DNA of 64,000 bases from Oscillospiraceae bacterium (GTDB lineage Bacteria > Bacillota > Clostridia > Oscillospirales > Acutalibacteraceae). This document shows positions 17,073-24,482 of this stretch, piece by piece (within the stretch, counting starts at the first letter, position 1; every line of letters starts with the position of its first letter). The notes beneath the pieces are model-generated. The model was not told the origin of the DNA, did not search any database, and saw only the letters and a program-made list of their open reading frames with translations. The stretch spans positions 62,001-126,000 of the forward strand of contig SVOQ01000001.1 of NCBI GenBank assembly GCA_015066345.1. Reading direction: 5' to 3'. A program made the translations under genes and the position numbers.

Positions 17073-17867
17073 GTGGCATTAGGGATTATGAGCTTTGGTA
17101 TGCCCACGTTAATTGAAACACGTACTCTTGAAGAATGTGCAAAGTTATGTGCAGAATTAGGACTTGATTTTATTGAACTTAATATGAATCTGCCACAATA
17201 TCAGCTTGATAAAATTGATTTGGTTTATTTTAAAAACATTGCTGATAAATACGGCATTTACTATACCATTCACCTTGATGAAAATTTGAATGTTTGTGAT
17301 TTTAATTCTTACATTGCAGAAGCCTACAAAAAGACTGTTACTGATACCATAAAAATCGCAAAGCAACTTGATATCAAGGTTTTAAATATGCATATGGCAA
17401 AAGGTGTATATTTCACTTTGCCTGACAGAAAAGTGCTTCTTTTCTCTGAATACAAAGAGCAGTATCTCAAAAGTATTGTTGATTTTAGGAATATGTGCGA
17501 AAATGCTATCGGGGAAAACGATATCAAAATCTGCATTGAAAACTGTGACGGATATGAAAAATTCCAAAAAGAAGCTATTGAATTGCTTTTGGAATCTAAG
17601 GTTTTTGCTTTAACTTTTGATGTGGGTCACAATCATGGTATAGGCGGTACAGATGAAGAATTTACAATGAAACATAAAGACCGACTTCATCATATCCATT
17701 TGCACGATGCTCTGGACAGAAAAAATCACCTCGCACTCGGCACAGGTGAAATGGATGTTGAAAAATATATCAATCTTGCGAAAGAGCAAAACTGCCGTAT
17801 AGTTTTAGAAACAAAGACTATTGACGGATTGAAGCAGTCTGTTGAATGGATAATGAAAAAAGCTTGA
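17073..17867 (+). CDS. Sugar phosphate isomerase/epimerase-like TIM-barrel protein
   Basis: A 264-residue member of the xylose isomerase-like superfamily. Metal-site motifs are DFIELNMNLP near the N-terminus, KICIENCDG, LTFDVGHNHG, HHIHLHDA and IVLETKT near the C-terminus, in family order. GTG at 17073 follows GCGGGGTGA and is preferred to the GTG at 17064 inside that site. It may act on a sugar or, given its neighbours, on a modified metabolite. It is only distantly similar to the other TIM-barrel gene at 4851. Confidence 0.75.
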   Translation: MALGIMSFGMPTLIETRTLEECAKLCAELGLDFIELNMNLPQYQLDKIDLVYFKNIADKYGIYYTIHLDENLNVCDFNSYIAEAYKKTVTDTIKIAKQLDIKVLNMHMAKGVYFTLPDRKVLLFSEYKEQYLKSIVDFRNMCENAIGENDIKICIENCDGYEKFQKEAIELLLESKVFALTFDVGHNHGIGGTDEEFTMKHKDRLHHIHLHDALDRKNHLALGTGEMDVEKYINLAKEQNCRIVLETKTIDGLKQSVEWIMKKA

Positions 17868-17883
17868 AAGTGAGAAATAAAAC

Positions 17884-18372
17884 ATGTTCGATTGCGGATT
17901 TACAAAAGAAAACAATTGGTTCAGATACCGTGCGGCTGCAATTATTGTTGAAAACGGATGTGTGTTGTTAGCAACTAATGATACGGTTGATTATTTCTAC
18001 TCTGTCGGTGGCGGTGTGCAAATAGGAGAAAAAGCCGAGGATGCTGTTGTTCGTGAGGTTTTTGAAGAAACGGGAATTCATTATGAGATTGACCGTTTAG
18101 CAGTTATTCACGAAAACTTTTTCACTGATTCAAGTGAGTTTTTCAAGGATTTGAACTGTCACGAAATAGCATTATATTTCCTTATGAAAGCTAAAGGCAA
18201 CCAAGATTTAAGCAGCGACAGCTACACTCAAGGTGTAAGAGAAAATATGGTATGGATACCTATTGATGAACTTGATAATCATATAGTTTATCCCACATTT
18301 CTCAAAGAATATTTGAACAATAAAAGTACGGAAATATTGCATATTGTTACAGACGAAAACCAACATAGTTGA
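17884..18372 (+). CDS. Nudix hydrolase
   Basis: A 162-residue Nudix enzyme. The Nudix box is visible as GGGVQIGEKAEDAV then REVFEETGI, matching G-x5-E-x7-R-E-U-x-E-E-x-G-U. Such enzymes cleave nucleoside diphosphates linked to another moiety, including oxidised nucleotides and capped or sugar nucleotides. It lies 16 bases after the TIM-barrel gene in the same operon. The exact substrate cannot be told. Confidence 0.88.
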   Translation: MFDCGFTKENNWFRYRAAAIIVENGCVLLATNDTVDYFYSVGGGVQIGEKAEDAVVREVFEETGIHYEIDRLAVIHENFFTDSSEFFKDLNCHEIALYFLMKAKGNQDLSSDSYTQGVRENMVWIPIDELDNHIVYPTFLKEYLNNKSTEILHIVTDENQHS

Positions 18373-18400
18373 ACCAAAATTAATGTGGAGGTGAAGGAAA

Positions 18401-18883
18401 ATGAAAATCGCAGTTTTAGGCTATGCCGGAAGCGGGAAAACATATCTGTCTGACTACATAGCTGAAAAGAAAAATATCCCTGTCCTTCACCTTGATGATA
18501 TCAAGTGGGACAAGGAGTGGAAGCCTATTGACGATTCAGTTGTTCTGCCACAAGTTGCAGAATTTATGGCACAGAACGATTGGATTATAGACGGATATTA
18601 TAAATATCTGATGATCGATGAAAGATTTGAAAAAGCCGATAAAATAATATTTCTTCTTCTACCTCGTTTTACTTGCTTTTTCCGTGCTTTAAAGCGAACA
18701 AAATCACGCAGACAAGAAGGTTACAAAAATGACTTTAATTGGTGGTTTTTTAAATTCGCCCTATACGGATGCAGAAATAAGGAAAGACGAAAATACTATT
18801 CTCAAATTGCAGAAAAGTACAAAGATAAAACCATTATTTTGAAAACAAAACAGCAGGTTGATGAATTTATGAGGAGTATATAA
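18401..18883 (+). CDS. P-loop kinase, FlaR / topology-modulation-protein type
   Basis: A 160-residue adenylate-kinase-like P-loop protein. Walker A is GYAGSGKTYL at residues 7-16, followed by LHLDDIKWDKEW, the D-D-x-x-W pattern typical of the so-called DNA topology modulation (FlaR-like) family, and an arginine-rich lid region (RTKSRRQEG). Despite the family name, these are probably small-molecule or nucleotide kinases. GGAGGTGAAGG precedes the start. The stop TAA abuts the ATG of the next gene. Confidence 0.8.
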   Translation: MKIAVLGYAGSGKTYLSDYIAEKKNIPVLHLDDIKWDKEWKPIDDSVVLPQVAEFMAQNDWIIDGYYKYLMIDERFEKADKIIFLLLPRFTCFFRALKRTKSRRQEGYKNDFNWWFFKFALYGCRNKERRKYYSQIAEKYKDKTIILKTKQQVDEFMRSI

Positions 18884-19369
18884 ATGCTGAATCATCCATT
18901 CCCACCACTATATGATGAAAATTCAAAAGTGCTTATACTCGGTAGTTTCCCCTCTGTAAAATCCCGTGAGCAAAACTTTTTCTATGGTCATCCGCAGAAC
19001 AGATTTTGGAAGGTCGTTTCTGCCGTTATAGGTACTGATGCACCTGTAACTATTGAAGAAAAAAGCAACATTTTGCACGAAAATCATATCGCTTTATGGG
19101 ATGTGATTGCCTCTTGTGATATAACAGGCAGTTCTGATAGTTCGATTAAAAATGTAGTAGCAAATGACCTTACAGACATTCTTAAAAATGCTGATATCAG
19201 GCAGATTTTCGTTAACGGCAAAACCGCTGAAAAGTATTACAATAAATATATTCGTAACACTATCGACAGAGATGTTGTTTGTCTGCCCTCAACCTCACCC
19301 GCAAATGCCGGATGGAGTGTAGAAAAACTTGTGGAAGCGTGGGCGGTAATTAAAGAATATCTTGATTAA
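18884..19369 (+). CDS. Hypoxanthine/uracil-DNA glycosylase superfamily protein
   Basis: A 161-residue member of the UDG superfamily, closest by motif to the deoxyinosine (hypoxanthine) DNA glycosylases of family 6. Key elements are LILGSFPSVKSREQNFFYGH and QNRFW near the N-terminus, and LPSTSPANAG near the C-terminus in place of the H-P-S loop. It would excise deaminated bases. It starts directly after the stop of the kinase gene, so its translation is coupled to it. Confidence 0.82.
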   Translation: MLNHPFPPLYDENSKVLILGSFPSVKSREQNFFYGHPQNRFWKVVSAVIGTDAPVTIEEKSNILHENHIALWDVIASCDITGSSDSSIKNVVANDLTDILKNADIRQIFVNGKTAEKYYNKYIRNTIDRDVVCLPSTSPANAGWSVEKLVEAWAVIKEYLD

Positions 19370-19378
19370 GGAGAAGTT

Positions 19379-19858
19379 ATGGCAAAAGTAATTTTAATCT
19401 GTGGCAAAATCTGTAGCGGAAAAAGCACATATGCAGAGCAGTTGCGTGTCCTGAATAACGCTGTGTTGCTCTCTACAGATGAAATAACTCTTGCATTGTT
19501 CGGTCAGCATTGTGGTGATAAGCACGATGATTATGTTGAAAGAACACAGAACTACTTATTCAATAAATCATTGGAGCTTATTGAGGTTGGAATCAATGTT
19601 ATTCTTGATTGGGGTTTCTGGCTAAAGGAAGAAAGGGATTATGCTCGTGAGTTCTACAATAGCCGAAATATAGAGTGTGAATTCCATTACATTGATATCA
19701 GCGATGAAACCTGGCAAGCACGCTTAAAGAAAAGAAACAGCGAAATATTAGCAGAAGAAACAAGCGCTTATTATATTGATGATAATCTCGCTGAGAAGTT
19801 TGGGGTTATGTTTGAAGAACCGAATGAAGATGAAATTGATGTTATATATAAAGAATAA
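19379..19858 (+). CDS. Predicted P-loop kinase (AAA-type, zeta/chloramphenicol-phosphotransferase-like)
   Basis: A 159-residue P-loop protein with Walker A CGKICSGKST at residues 8-17. STDEIT follows and ILDWGFWLKEERDYAREF gives the aspartate and arginine pattern of the predicted-kinase family that includes chloramphenicol phosphotransferase and zeta toxins. KKR near position 123 is a possible lid. The acceptor is unknown. AAGGAG lies upstream of the ATG and the next gene follows after five bases. Confidence 0.75.
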   Translation: MAKVILICGKICSGKSTYAEQLRVLNNAVLLSTDEITLALFGQHCGDKHDDYVERTQNYLFNKSLELIEVGINVILDWGFWLKEERDYAREFYNSRNIECEFHYIDISDETWQARLKKRNSEILAEETSAYYIDDNLAEKFGVMFEEPNEDEIDVIYKE

Positions 19859-19863
19859 TAATT

Positions 19864-20514
19864 ATGCTTGAAAAGATGAATGAATTTTTTAATAAACGGT
19901 TAGATGGTTACGATGAACATATGATGACCAATATAGAATCGTCTGATGTGTTTTATCCGTTTACAGCAGACTGTTTACCAAAAACAGATGGTGCAAAAGT
20001 ACTTGATTTAGGTTGCGGTACAGGTTTGGAATTGGAACATTATTTCATACTTAACCCATCTGCAAAAATAACAGGTATTGACCTGACAGAATCAATGTTG
20101 AATGCATTGAAAAATAAGTTTCCTGAAAAGTATTTAACTTTAATATGTGGTTCATATTTTGATGTTCCTTTTGATGAGAACACCTTTGATGCAGCAGTAT
20201 CAGTAGAATCTCTGCACCACTTCACAAAAGACGAAAAAATACCGCTTTATACAAAACTCTGTAAATCATTAAAAGATGGCGGATATTTCATCCTTACCGA
20301 TTATTTTGCATTAACCGATGAAGACGAGCAAGCCTTCCGAAAGGAACTTCTTCGTCTCAAAAAGGAACAAGGAATTGATGATAACGGGTTTTATCATTAT
20401 GACACCCCATTAACTGTTGAACACGAAACTGAAGCTTTGCTTCAAGCAGGTTTTTCTTCTGTTGAGGTGCTGAACAACTGGGGTGCAACATTTACAATAA
20501 AGTCGAATAAATAG
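19864..20514 (+). CDS. Class I SAM-dependent methyltransferase
   Basis: A 216-residue Rossmann-fold methyltransferase. Motif I is VLDLGCGTGLELEHY, the acidic residue ending strand 2 is in ITGIDLTESML, and motif IV is FDAAVSVESLHHF, followed by GGYFILTDYFALT. This is a small-molecule or ubiE-like pattern; the acceptor is not predictable. It is the tenth gene of the accessory operon. Confidence 0.85.
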   Translation: MLEKMNEFFNKRLDGYDEHMMTNIESSDVFYPFTADCLPKTDGAKVLDLGCGTGLELEHYFILNPSAKITGIDLTESMLNALKNKFPEKYLTLICGSYFDVPFDENTFDAAVSVESLHHFTKDEKIPLYTKLCKSLKDGGYFILTDYFALTDEDEQAFRKELLRLKKEQGIDDNGFYHYDTPLTVEHETEALLQAGFSSVEVLNNWGATFTIKSNK

Positions 20515-20522
20515 GAGTAATT

Positions 20523-21290
20523 ATGACTAACCAACAAATATTACAAATCGCATTACAGCAATCGGCATATGACTGTAACTGTAATGCAGAGGATTTCCTT
20601 TCGACTGAAAATAAAATTGTTTTGTCACAGAAGAACGAAAAGGCAAGAGTATATATGCCATTACCACTTGAATGTGATTTGGTTTCATACGGCAGCAATA
20701 TTGTGGCACAGGTCAGTCCGAGAATGAAAGAAACTGTAGAGTGGTACATAGGAAAATATGCCGTTGAGCATTGTTTTGAATCACCAAATGTCATTGCACT
20801 TAATGAGAAATTGGCTCAATTCGGTTATAAGGTATGCTTTATGGCAGAATACTTTCTGCCTGATGTCAACGAGCTAAAAGATTTGCCTTGTGATTATGAA
20901 ATACGAGTTTTGCAACCCGAAGATTTTGAACAGTATTACACTTCCGAATGGAGCAACGCTTTGTGTAAAAGCAGAAAGCAGCTTGATAAACTTGCCGTTG
21001 GTGCTTTTGATAATGACAAACTTGTCGGTCTTGCTGGTTGTTCTGCAGATTGTGAAACAATGTATCAGATTGGTGTTGATGTTTTGCCTGAATATCGAAG
21101 AAAAGGTATAGCATCTGCTATCACAAGCCGACTTGCTATTGAAACACTAAAACTCGGCAAAGTTCCGTTTTACTGTGCAGCTTGGTCGAATATAAAATCC
21201 GTCCGCAACGCTATAAAAAGCGGTTTCAGACCTGCGTGGGTTGAACTCACCGCAAGAAACAGCGAATTTGTTGACGAAATGAATAAATAA
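20523..21290 (+). CDS. GNAT-family N-acetyltransferase
   Basis: A 255-residue acetyltransferase with the GNAT fold in the C-terminal half: VGLAGCSADCETMYQIGVDVLPEYRRKGIASA contains motif A (R-R-K-G-I-A), and IKSVRNAIKSGFRPAWVE is the final element. The N-terminal 120 residues are not recognised and may form a substrate or dimer domain. TAGGAG precedes the start. It is the last gene of the operon, followed by a terminator. Confidence 0.83.
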   Translation: MTNQQILQIALQQSAYDCNCNAEDFLSTENKIVLSQKNEKARVYMPLPLECDLVSYGSNIVAQVSPRMKETVEWYIGKYAVEHCFESPNVIALNEKLAQFGYKVCFMAEYFLPDVNELKDLPCDYEIRVLQPEDFEQYYTSEWSNALCKSRKQLDKLAVGAFDNDKLVGLAGCSADCETMYQIGVDVLPEYRRKGIASAITSRLAIETLKLGKVPFYCAAWSNIKSVRNAIKSGFRPAWVELTARNSEFVDEMNK

Positions 21291-21308
21291 CATATAAATA
21301 AAACATAT

Positions 21309-21350
21309 CTCCCCGAACCTACCTTAAATGATAGATTTCGGGGAGTTTTT
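21309..21350 (+). terminator. Intrinsic terminator of the accessory operon
   Basis: A 9-bp G+C-rich stem (21309-21317 with 21337-21345) followed by TTTTT at 21346-21350, 19 bases after the last stop codon. It marks the downstream end of the eleven-gene operon. Confidence 0.88.
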
Positions 21351-21399
21351 GTTGTGATATTCACTATGATAGTAATATAATTTATAAAAATCAGAAAAA

Positions 21400-23373
21400 T
21401 TAAAAAACCTTACTTAGTTCCCAGCCCCATGGCTTTTCGTAAAAATCATCATTGATAATTTGGGCCTGAAAGATCTGACCAACAGATACTTCATCATGAA
21501 TATCTTCGATATATTTTCGGGCAATTCGTGAAATATAAATTGATCCATAATTTCTAGCATCATCGGTTTTTATGGAAACACCTACTGCATATGGATTTAT
21601 AGATGTTACTGTACAATGAACAATATCGCCTTTTTTCAAAAAAGTATCATTGGAAGCCGATTTTGTTTGAATTTCTGCAAATCCGATCATTGCAAGAGTT
21701 ATCTCTTTTGATCTATGCTGATCTGTAGAGGGAATATTGGTACACTGAGCACAAGCACTATCCAAACATGTTACAGCAGCATCAAGAGTACGTTTCATAC
21801 TTGCCTCATCTTTAATGACATCCCATAATTTTTTGCATATTTTCTGCTGCTTTCTAGCTTGCCCAAAAACGACGGCACTTTCTGCTATTAATGTCCGCAT
21901 CGCACAAATTAGATGGTATTTGAATTTTTTGTATTTTCTATCCAATACTCCTAATCCAATTTGTTTATCCACATAATAACTGAAATATGCAGAACAAAAG
22001 TATGGTTCATAGTCATCGGTATCAAGAAACAATTTATTGTCATATGCTCGTAGTAGCTCTCCGTAATATCGGTGTGTGCTGTGAGGTTCATTGAGGAACA
22101 TTGCCAAATAAGCTTGTATCTGTTGAGTTAATGTAACAACTTTATTTTTGCTAATACTATCATTAAGATCATATTGTTTTGATCTTCTCTCATAATACAA
22201 ACGATATGCCAGTTCGACAGCATCATAATAATCTTGTAGTCTTTTATGGAAAAGCTTGGTTGCAATAAATGCTTCTGACTTCACTTCTGTTTGCCGATTG
22301 GTAGTATATATTACCCTATCTGAAACAACATCATCAGTTACTTCTATTAATTTTACCATTACATATGAGTCATCGGTCAGTATCTCTCGATTATCGAATA
22401 AAACATAACTGGTCTGACAGCCATTTACAATTTGATAATCATAAATCTCTATTTTATCTCCGATTGGAGTTATTCGTTTAGCCACAATCGTTATACCATT
22501 ATTTAATAATCCAAACCGAGCTTGATCATTATCACTGTGTAACGTTTCCTGTATTTCTGTGTTAACGGTATTATATCCTTGGAAATCACGAACATTATCT
22601 TCGAAAATGTTTGTAAGCATATTGTTATCACTGTCGGTCAAAATGGTTATGAAATCTTGACACTTAACCAATCCCAAGAATGCCTGCTTTACACCTTGTA
22701 TATCGGGGAATGTAATCCTTTTTTCCATTAAAAATGACCGACTAACTTTTTTTTTGAGTTCTTTATATGTTGTAATCACTTTTTCTGCATCATAGGGATA
22801 AAAATTCACTTGGCTAAAATCTTGAGTGTCTCTCAGAGGTTTTACATCTAAATCTACTCTCGACATCAAACCATTACCATCCATCCATTTTCCACAACAC
22901 ACATAATACAATTCTAAAACGGGAGGGACGGACATATCAACACTATGGCTATATATTTCATCTTTTAGTTTTATTAGATTTTCCATTTTTTCATTTGTTT
23001 TCGGTCTATTTGTTTCGTCTGCAAAGAAGGCTCTCACGCCATATAAAAATGTGCCAATTTCATCCCCGTCAAAACTTTCGCTAGTCTTACTTTGGATAAA
23101 TATAAATTTAACCTCAAAATTTGGATTTTCTCTGCACATTGACTGTAGTTCATCGCATGTAGTAATTAGTCTTCCATTAACACAAATAGCTACTCCATCT
23201 AATCCCTTTTCTCCTGGCTCGGTCATTATATCTGTTGGATCAAATCGCTCAACAGAGTATTTATTCACAATGCACTTGTTTATAAAATGCTCAAATGCCG
23301 TTTCACGGCTGTAAGATTCGATTCCATATTCTTTTTGATGAATATCAACAAAACTTGAAATTATTTTATTCAT
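21400..23373 (-). CDS. AIPR-family anti-phage (abortive infection) protein with nuclease-like N-terminus and C-terminal S1 domain
   Basis: A 657-residue protein. The AIPR domain is recognisable by LLNNGITIVAK followed by DYQIVNGCQTSYVLF near residues 285-325. The N-terminus has GEKGLDG (D59) and FIFIQSKT (Q94-x-K96), which fits a PD-(D/E)xK restriction-nuclease core. Residues about 590-657 (GDIVHCTVTSINPYAVGVSIK onward) look like an S1/OB-fold RNA-binding domain, unusual for AIPR proteins. It is inferred to act as a nuclease effector in phage defence. AAGGAGAAG lies before its ATG. It is transcribed divergently from the LytTR gene. Proline codons are mixed, unlike the core genes. Confidence 0.72.
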   Translation of the reverse strand: MNKIISSFVDIHQKEYGIESYSRETAFEHFINKCIVNKYSVERFDPTDIMTEPGEKGLDGVAICVNGRLITTCDELQSMCRENPNFEVKFIFIQSKTSESFDGDEIGTFLYGVRAFFADETNRPKTNEKMENLIKLKDEIYSHSVDMSVPPVLELYYVCCGKWMDGNGLMSRVDLDVKPLRDTQDFSQVNFYPYDAEKVITTYKELKKKVSRSFLMEKRITFPDIQGVKQAFLGLVKCQDFITILTDSDNNMLTNIFEDNVRDFQGYNTVNTEIQETLHSDNDQARFGLLNNGITIVAKRITPIGDKIEIYDYQIVNGCQTSYVLFDNREILTDDSYVMVKLIEVTDDVVSDRVIYTTNRQTEVKSEAFIATKLFHKRLQDYYDAVELAYRLYYERRSKQYDLNDSISKNKVVTLTQQIQAYLAMFLNEPHSTHRYYGELLRAYDNKLFLDTDDYEPYFCSAYFSYYVDKQIGLGVLDRKYKKFKYHLICAMRTLIAESAVVFGQARKQQKICKKLWDVIKDEASMKRTLDAAVTCLDSACAQCTNIPSTDQHRSKEITLAMIGFAEIQTKSASNDTFLKKGDIVHCTVTSINPYAVGVSIKTDDARNYGSIYISRIARKYIEDIHDEVSVGQIFQAQIINDDFYEKPWGWELSKVF

Positions 23374-23820
23374 AGAACTTCTCCTTGCGGTATATAATTT
23401 TTCCGAAAACCTAGAGTAAAATAACTTTTGTACCTAGGCTTGTTGTTATGTATAATTAAAAACCTTATCCTTTTATTGGTTGGTGTTCTTATATCCTTTT
23501 GTTATCACAATAAATCACACCATCTTTTATATAACCATCAGGCAAATAAATAATCAATTGATATTACAAAAATGTGTTGTTTTTTGACAAAAACGCTTGT
23601 TTTAATACTTTTATAAAAACTAACTACGTACATACGATAGAAGGAATCACTATGTAAAACGAAAGAAAAACCACAAATGTGTAATTTTGAATAATTATAG
23701 TTTTGTAAGTTTGTTCAAAACATAGAAATCTCAAAAAAATGAAATTTTTATGTAGTATTTGTCGAAAATTGTCATTTATATATAGAAGCAAATTTTTATA
23801 TATAAATGAGGATGGTTTTT
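23374..23820. other. AT-rich divergent intergenic region between the AIPR and LytTR genes
   Basis: About 440 bases without a gene. Near the AIPR side, CCTAG-type arms (about 23410-23441) could form a weak hairpin. On the LytTR side a perfect 12-bp inverted repeat reaches the start codon (listed separately). The region contains TTGACA near 23587, but I see no well-spaced -10 element to go with it. No tRNA or ORF with support was found. It should hold the divergent promoters and perhaps LytTR sites. Confidence 0.5.
23773..23808 (+). promoter_or_regulatory. Perfect 12-bp inverted repeat covering the LytTR gene ribosome site
   Basis: CATTTATATATA at 23773-23784 is exactly inverted at 23797-23808, with 12 bases between. 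The right arm ends at the GAGG ribosome site (23808-23811) used by the ATG at 23821. As RNA it would form an A/U hairpin at the ribosome site; as DNA it could be an operator for dimeric binding. Confidence 0.65.
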
Positions 23821-24336
23821 ATGGATTTGACGGTGTGCGATGTAAAGGAAATGATTGATTCTGAGTTCGAAGCAAAACTTATTGGTATTTTAAAAGAAAA
23901 CGGTTTGGATTTTGAAATAACCAGGTGTTGCAGTGGTAATCGGCTTTGTATTGATTTGAACGGTAATACTAAAACTTGTGACAGAACCTGTTGTACTTCT
24001 GATATCATTGTTCAGACGAGCACCAAGGATGCTGTACGTATTCGACAATGTGACATTATCTACATAGCTATAGAGAACAGAAAATCTGCTGTTTATGTTG
24101 ACGGAAAAAGGATTGAAACCAATTACTCTTTGGATTATTGGAAGAAATCACTCAATCCTAAAATCTTTGCACAACCCCATAGCAGTTTCTTAGTAAATCT
24201 TTGTTATGTTGAAGAGATTACTAAAGATTTTGTGAAAATAAAACATAAAGGCAAAGATTATTCAGTCTACACATCTTCGAGGAAGGTCAATAGTTTTAAA
24301 AATGCGTTTTTGAATTTAAATAACGCCCATACATAA
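23821..24336 (+). CDS. LytTR-domain transcription regulator with a cysteine-rich N-terminus
   Basis: A 171-residue protein. The C-terminal ~100 residues are a LytTR DNA-binding domain: IVQTSTKDAVRIRQCDIIYIAI, YWKKSLNPKIFAQPHSSFLVNL and the closing KVNSFKNAFL. There is no receiver domain and no membrane segment. The first 65 residues hold six cysteines within 23 positions (C36, C37, C43, C53, C57, C58), suggesting metal or redox sensing. ATG at 23821 is chosen over 23806 and 23812 because GAGG at 23808-23811 is nine bases before it. It is divergent from the AIPR gene, so it may control it. Confidence 0.78.
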   Translation: MDLTVCDVKEMIDSEFEAKLIGILKENGLDFEITRCCSGNRLCIDLNGNTKTCDRTCCTSDIIVQTSTKDAVRIRQCDIIYIAIENRKSAVYVDGKRIETNYSLDYWKKSLNPKIFAQPHSSFLVNLCYVEEITKDFVKIKHKGKDYSVYTSSRKVNSFKNAFLNLNNAHT

Positions 24337-24343
24337 ATGTATC

Positions 24344-24390
24344 GAGAATGCTTTTAGAAGTTATTATTTTAAAAGCATTCTCATTTTTAC
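24344..24390 (+). terminator. Terminator after the LytTR gene
   Basis: A 12-bp stem (24344-24355 with 24371-24382) with a 15-base loop and ATTTTTAC tail, beginning seven bases after the stop codon. Confidence 0.75.
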
Positions 24391-24404
24391 TAAACAAATG
24401 CCTC

Positions 24405-24433
24405 TTGAAATGATATGTTTTGTATGATATTAT
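24405..24433 (+). promoter_or_regulatory. Promoter of the GH3 gene
   Basis: TTGAAA at 24405-24410, 17 bases, TATTAT at 24428-24433, about 50 bases before the GH3 start, with AAGCGGAGG as ribosome site. Confidence 0.65.
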
Positions 24434-24482
24434 TAATGTGTATAGTTTAATTATATGTAATTAATTTAAGCGGAGGTAGAAA

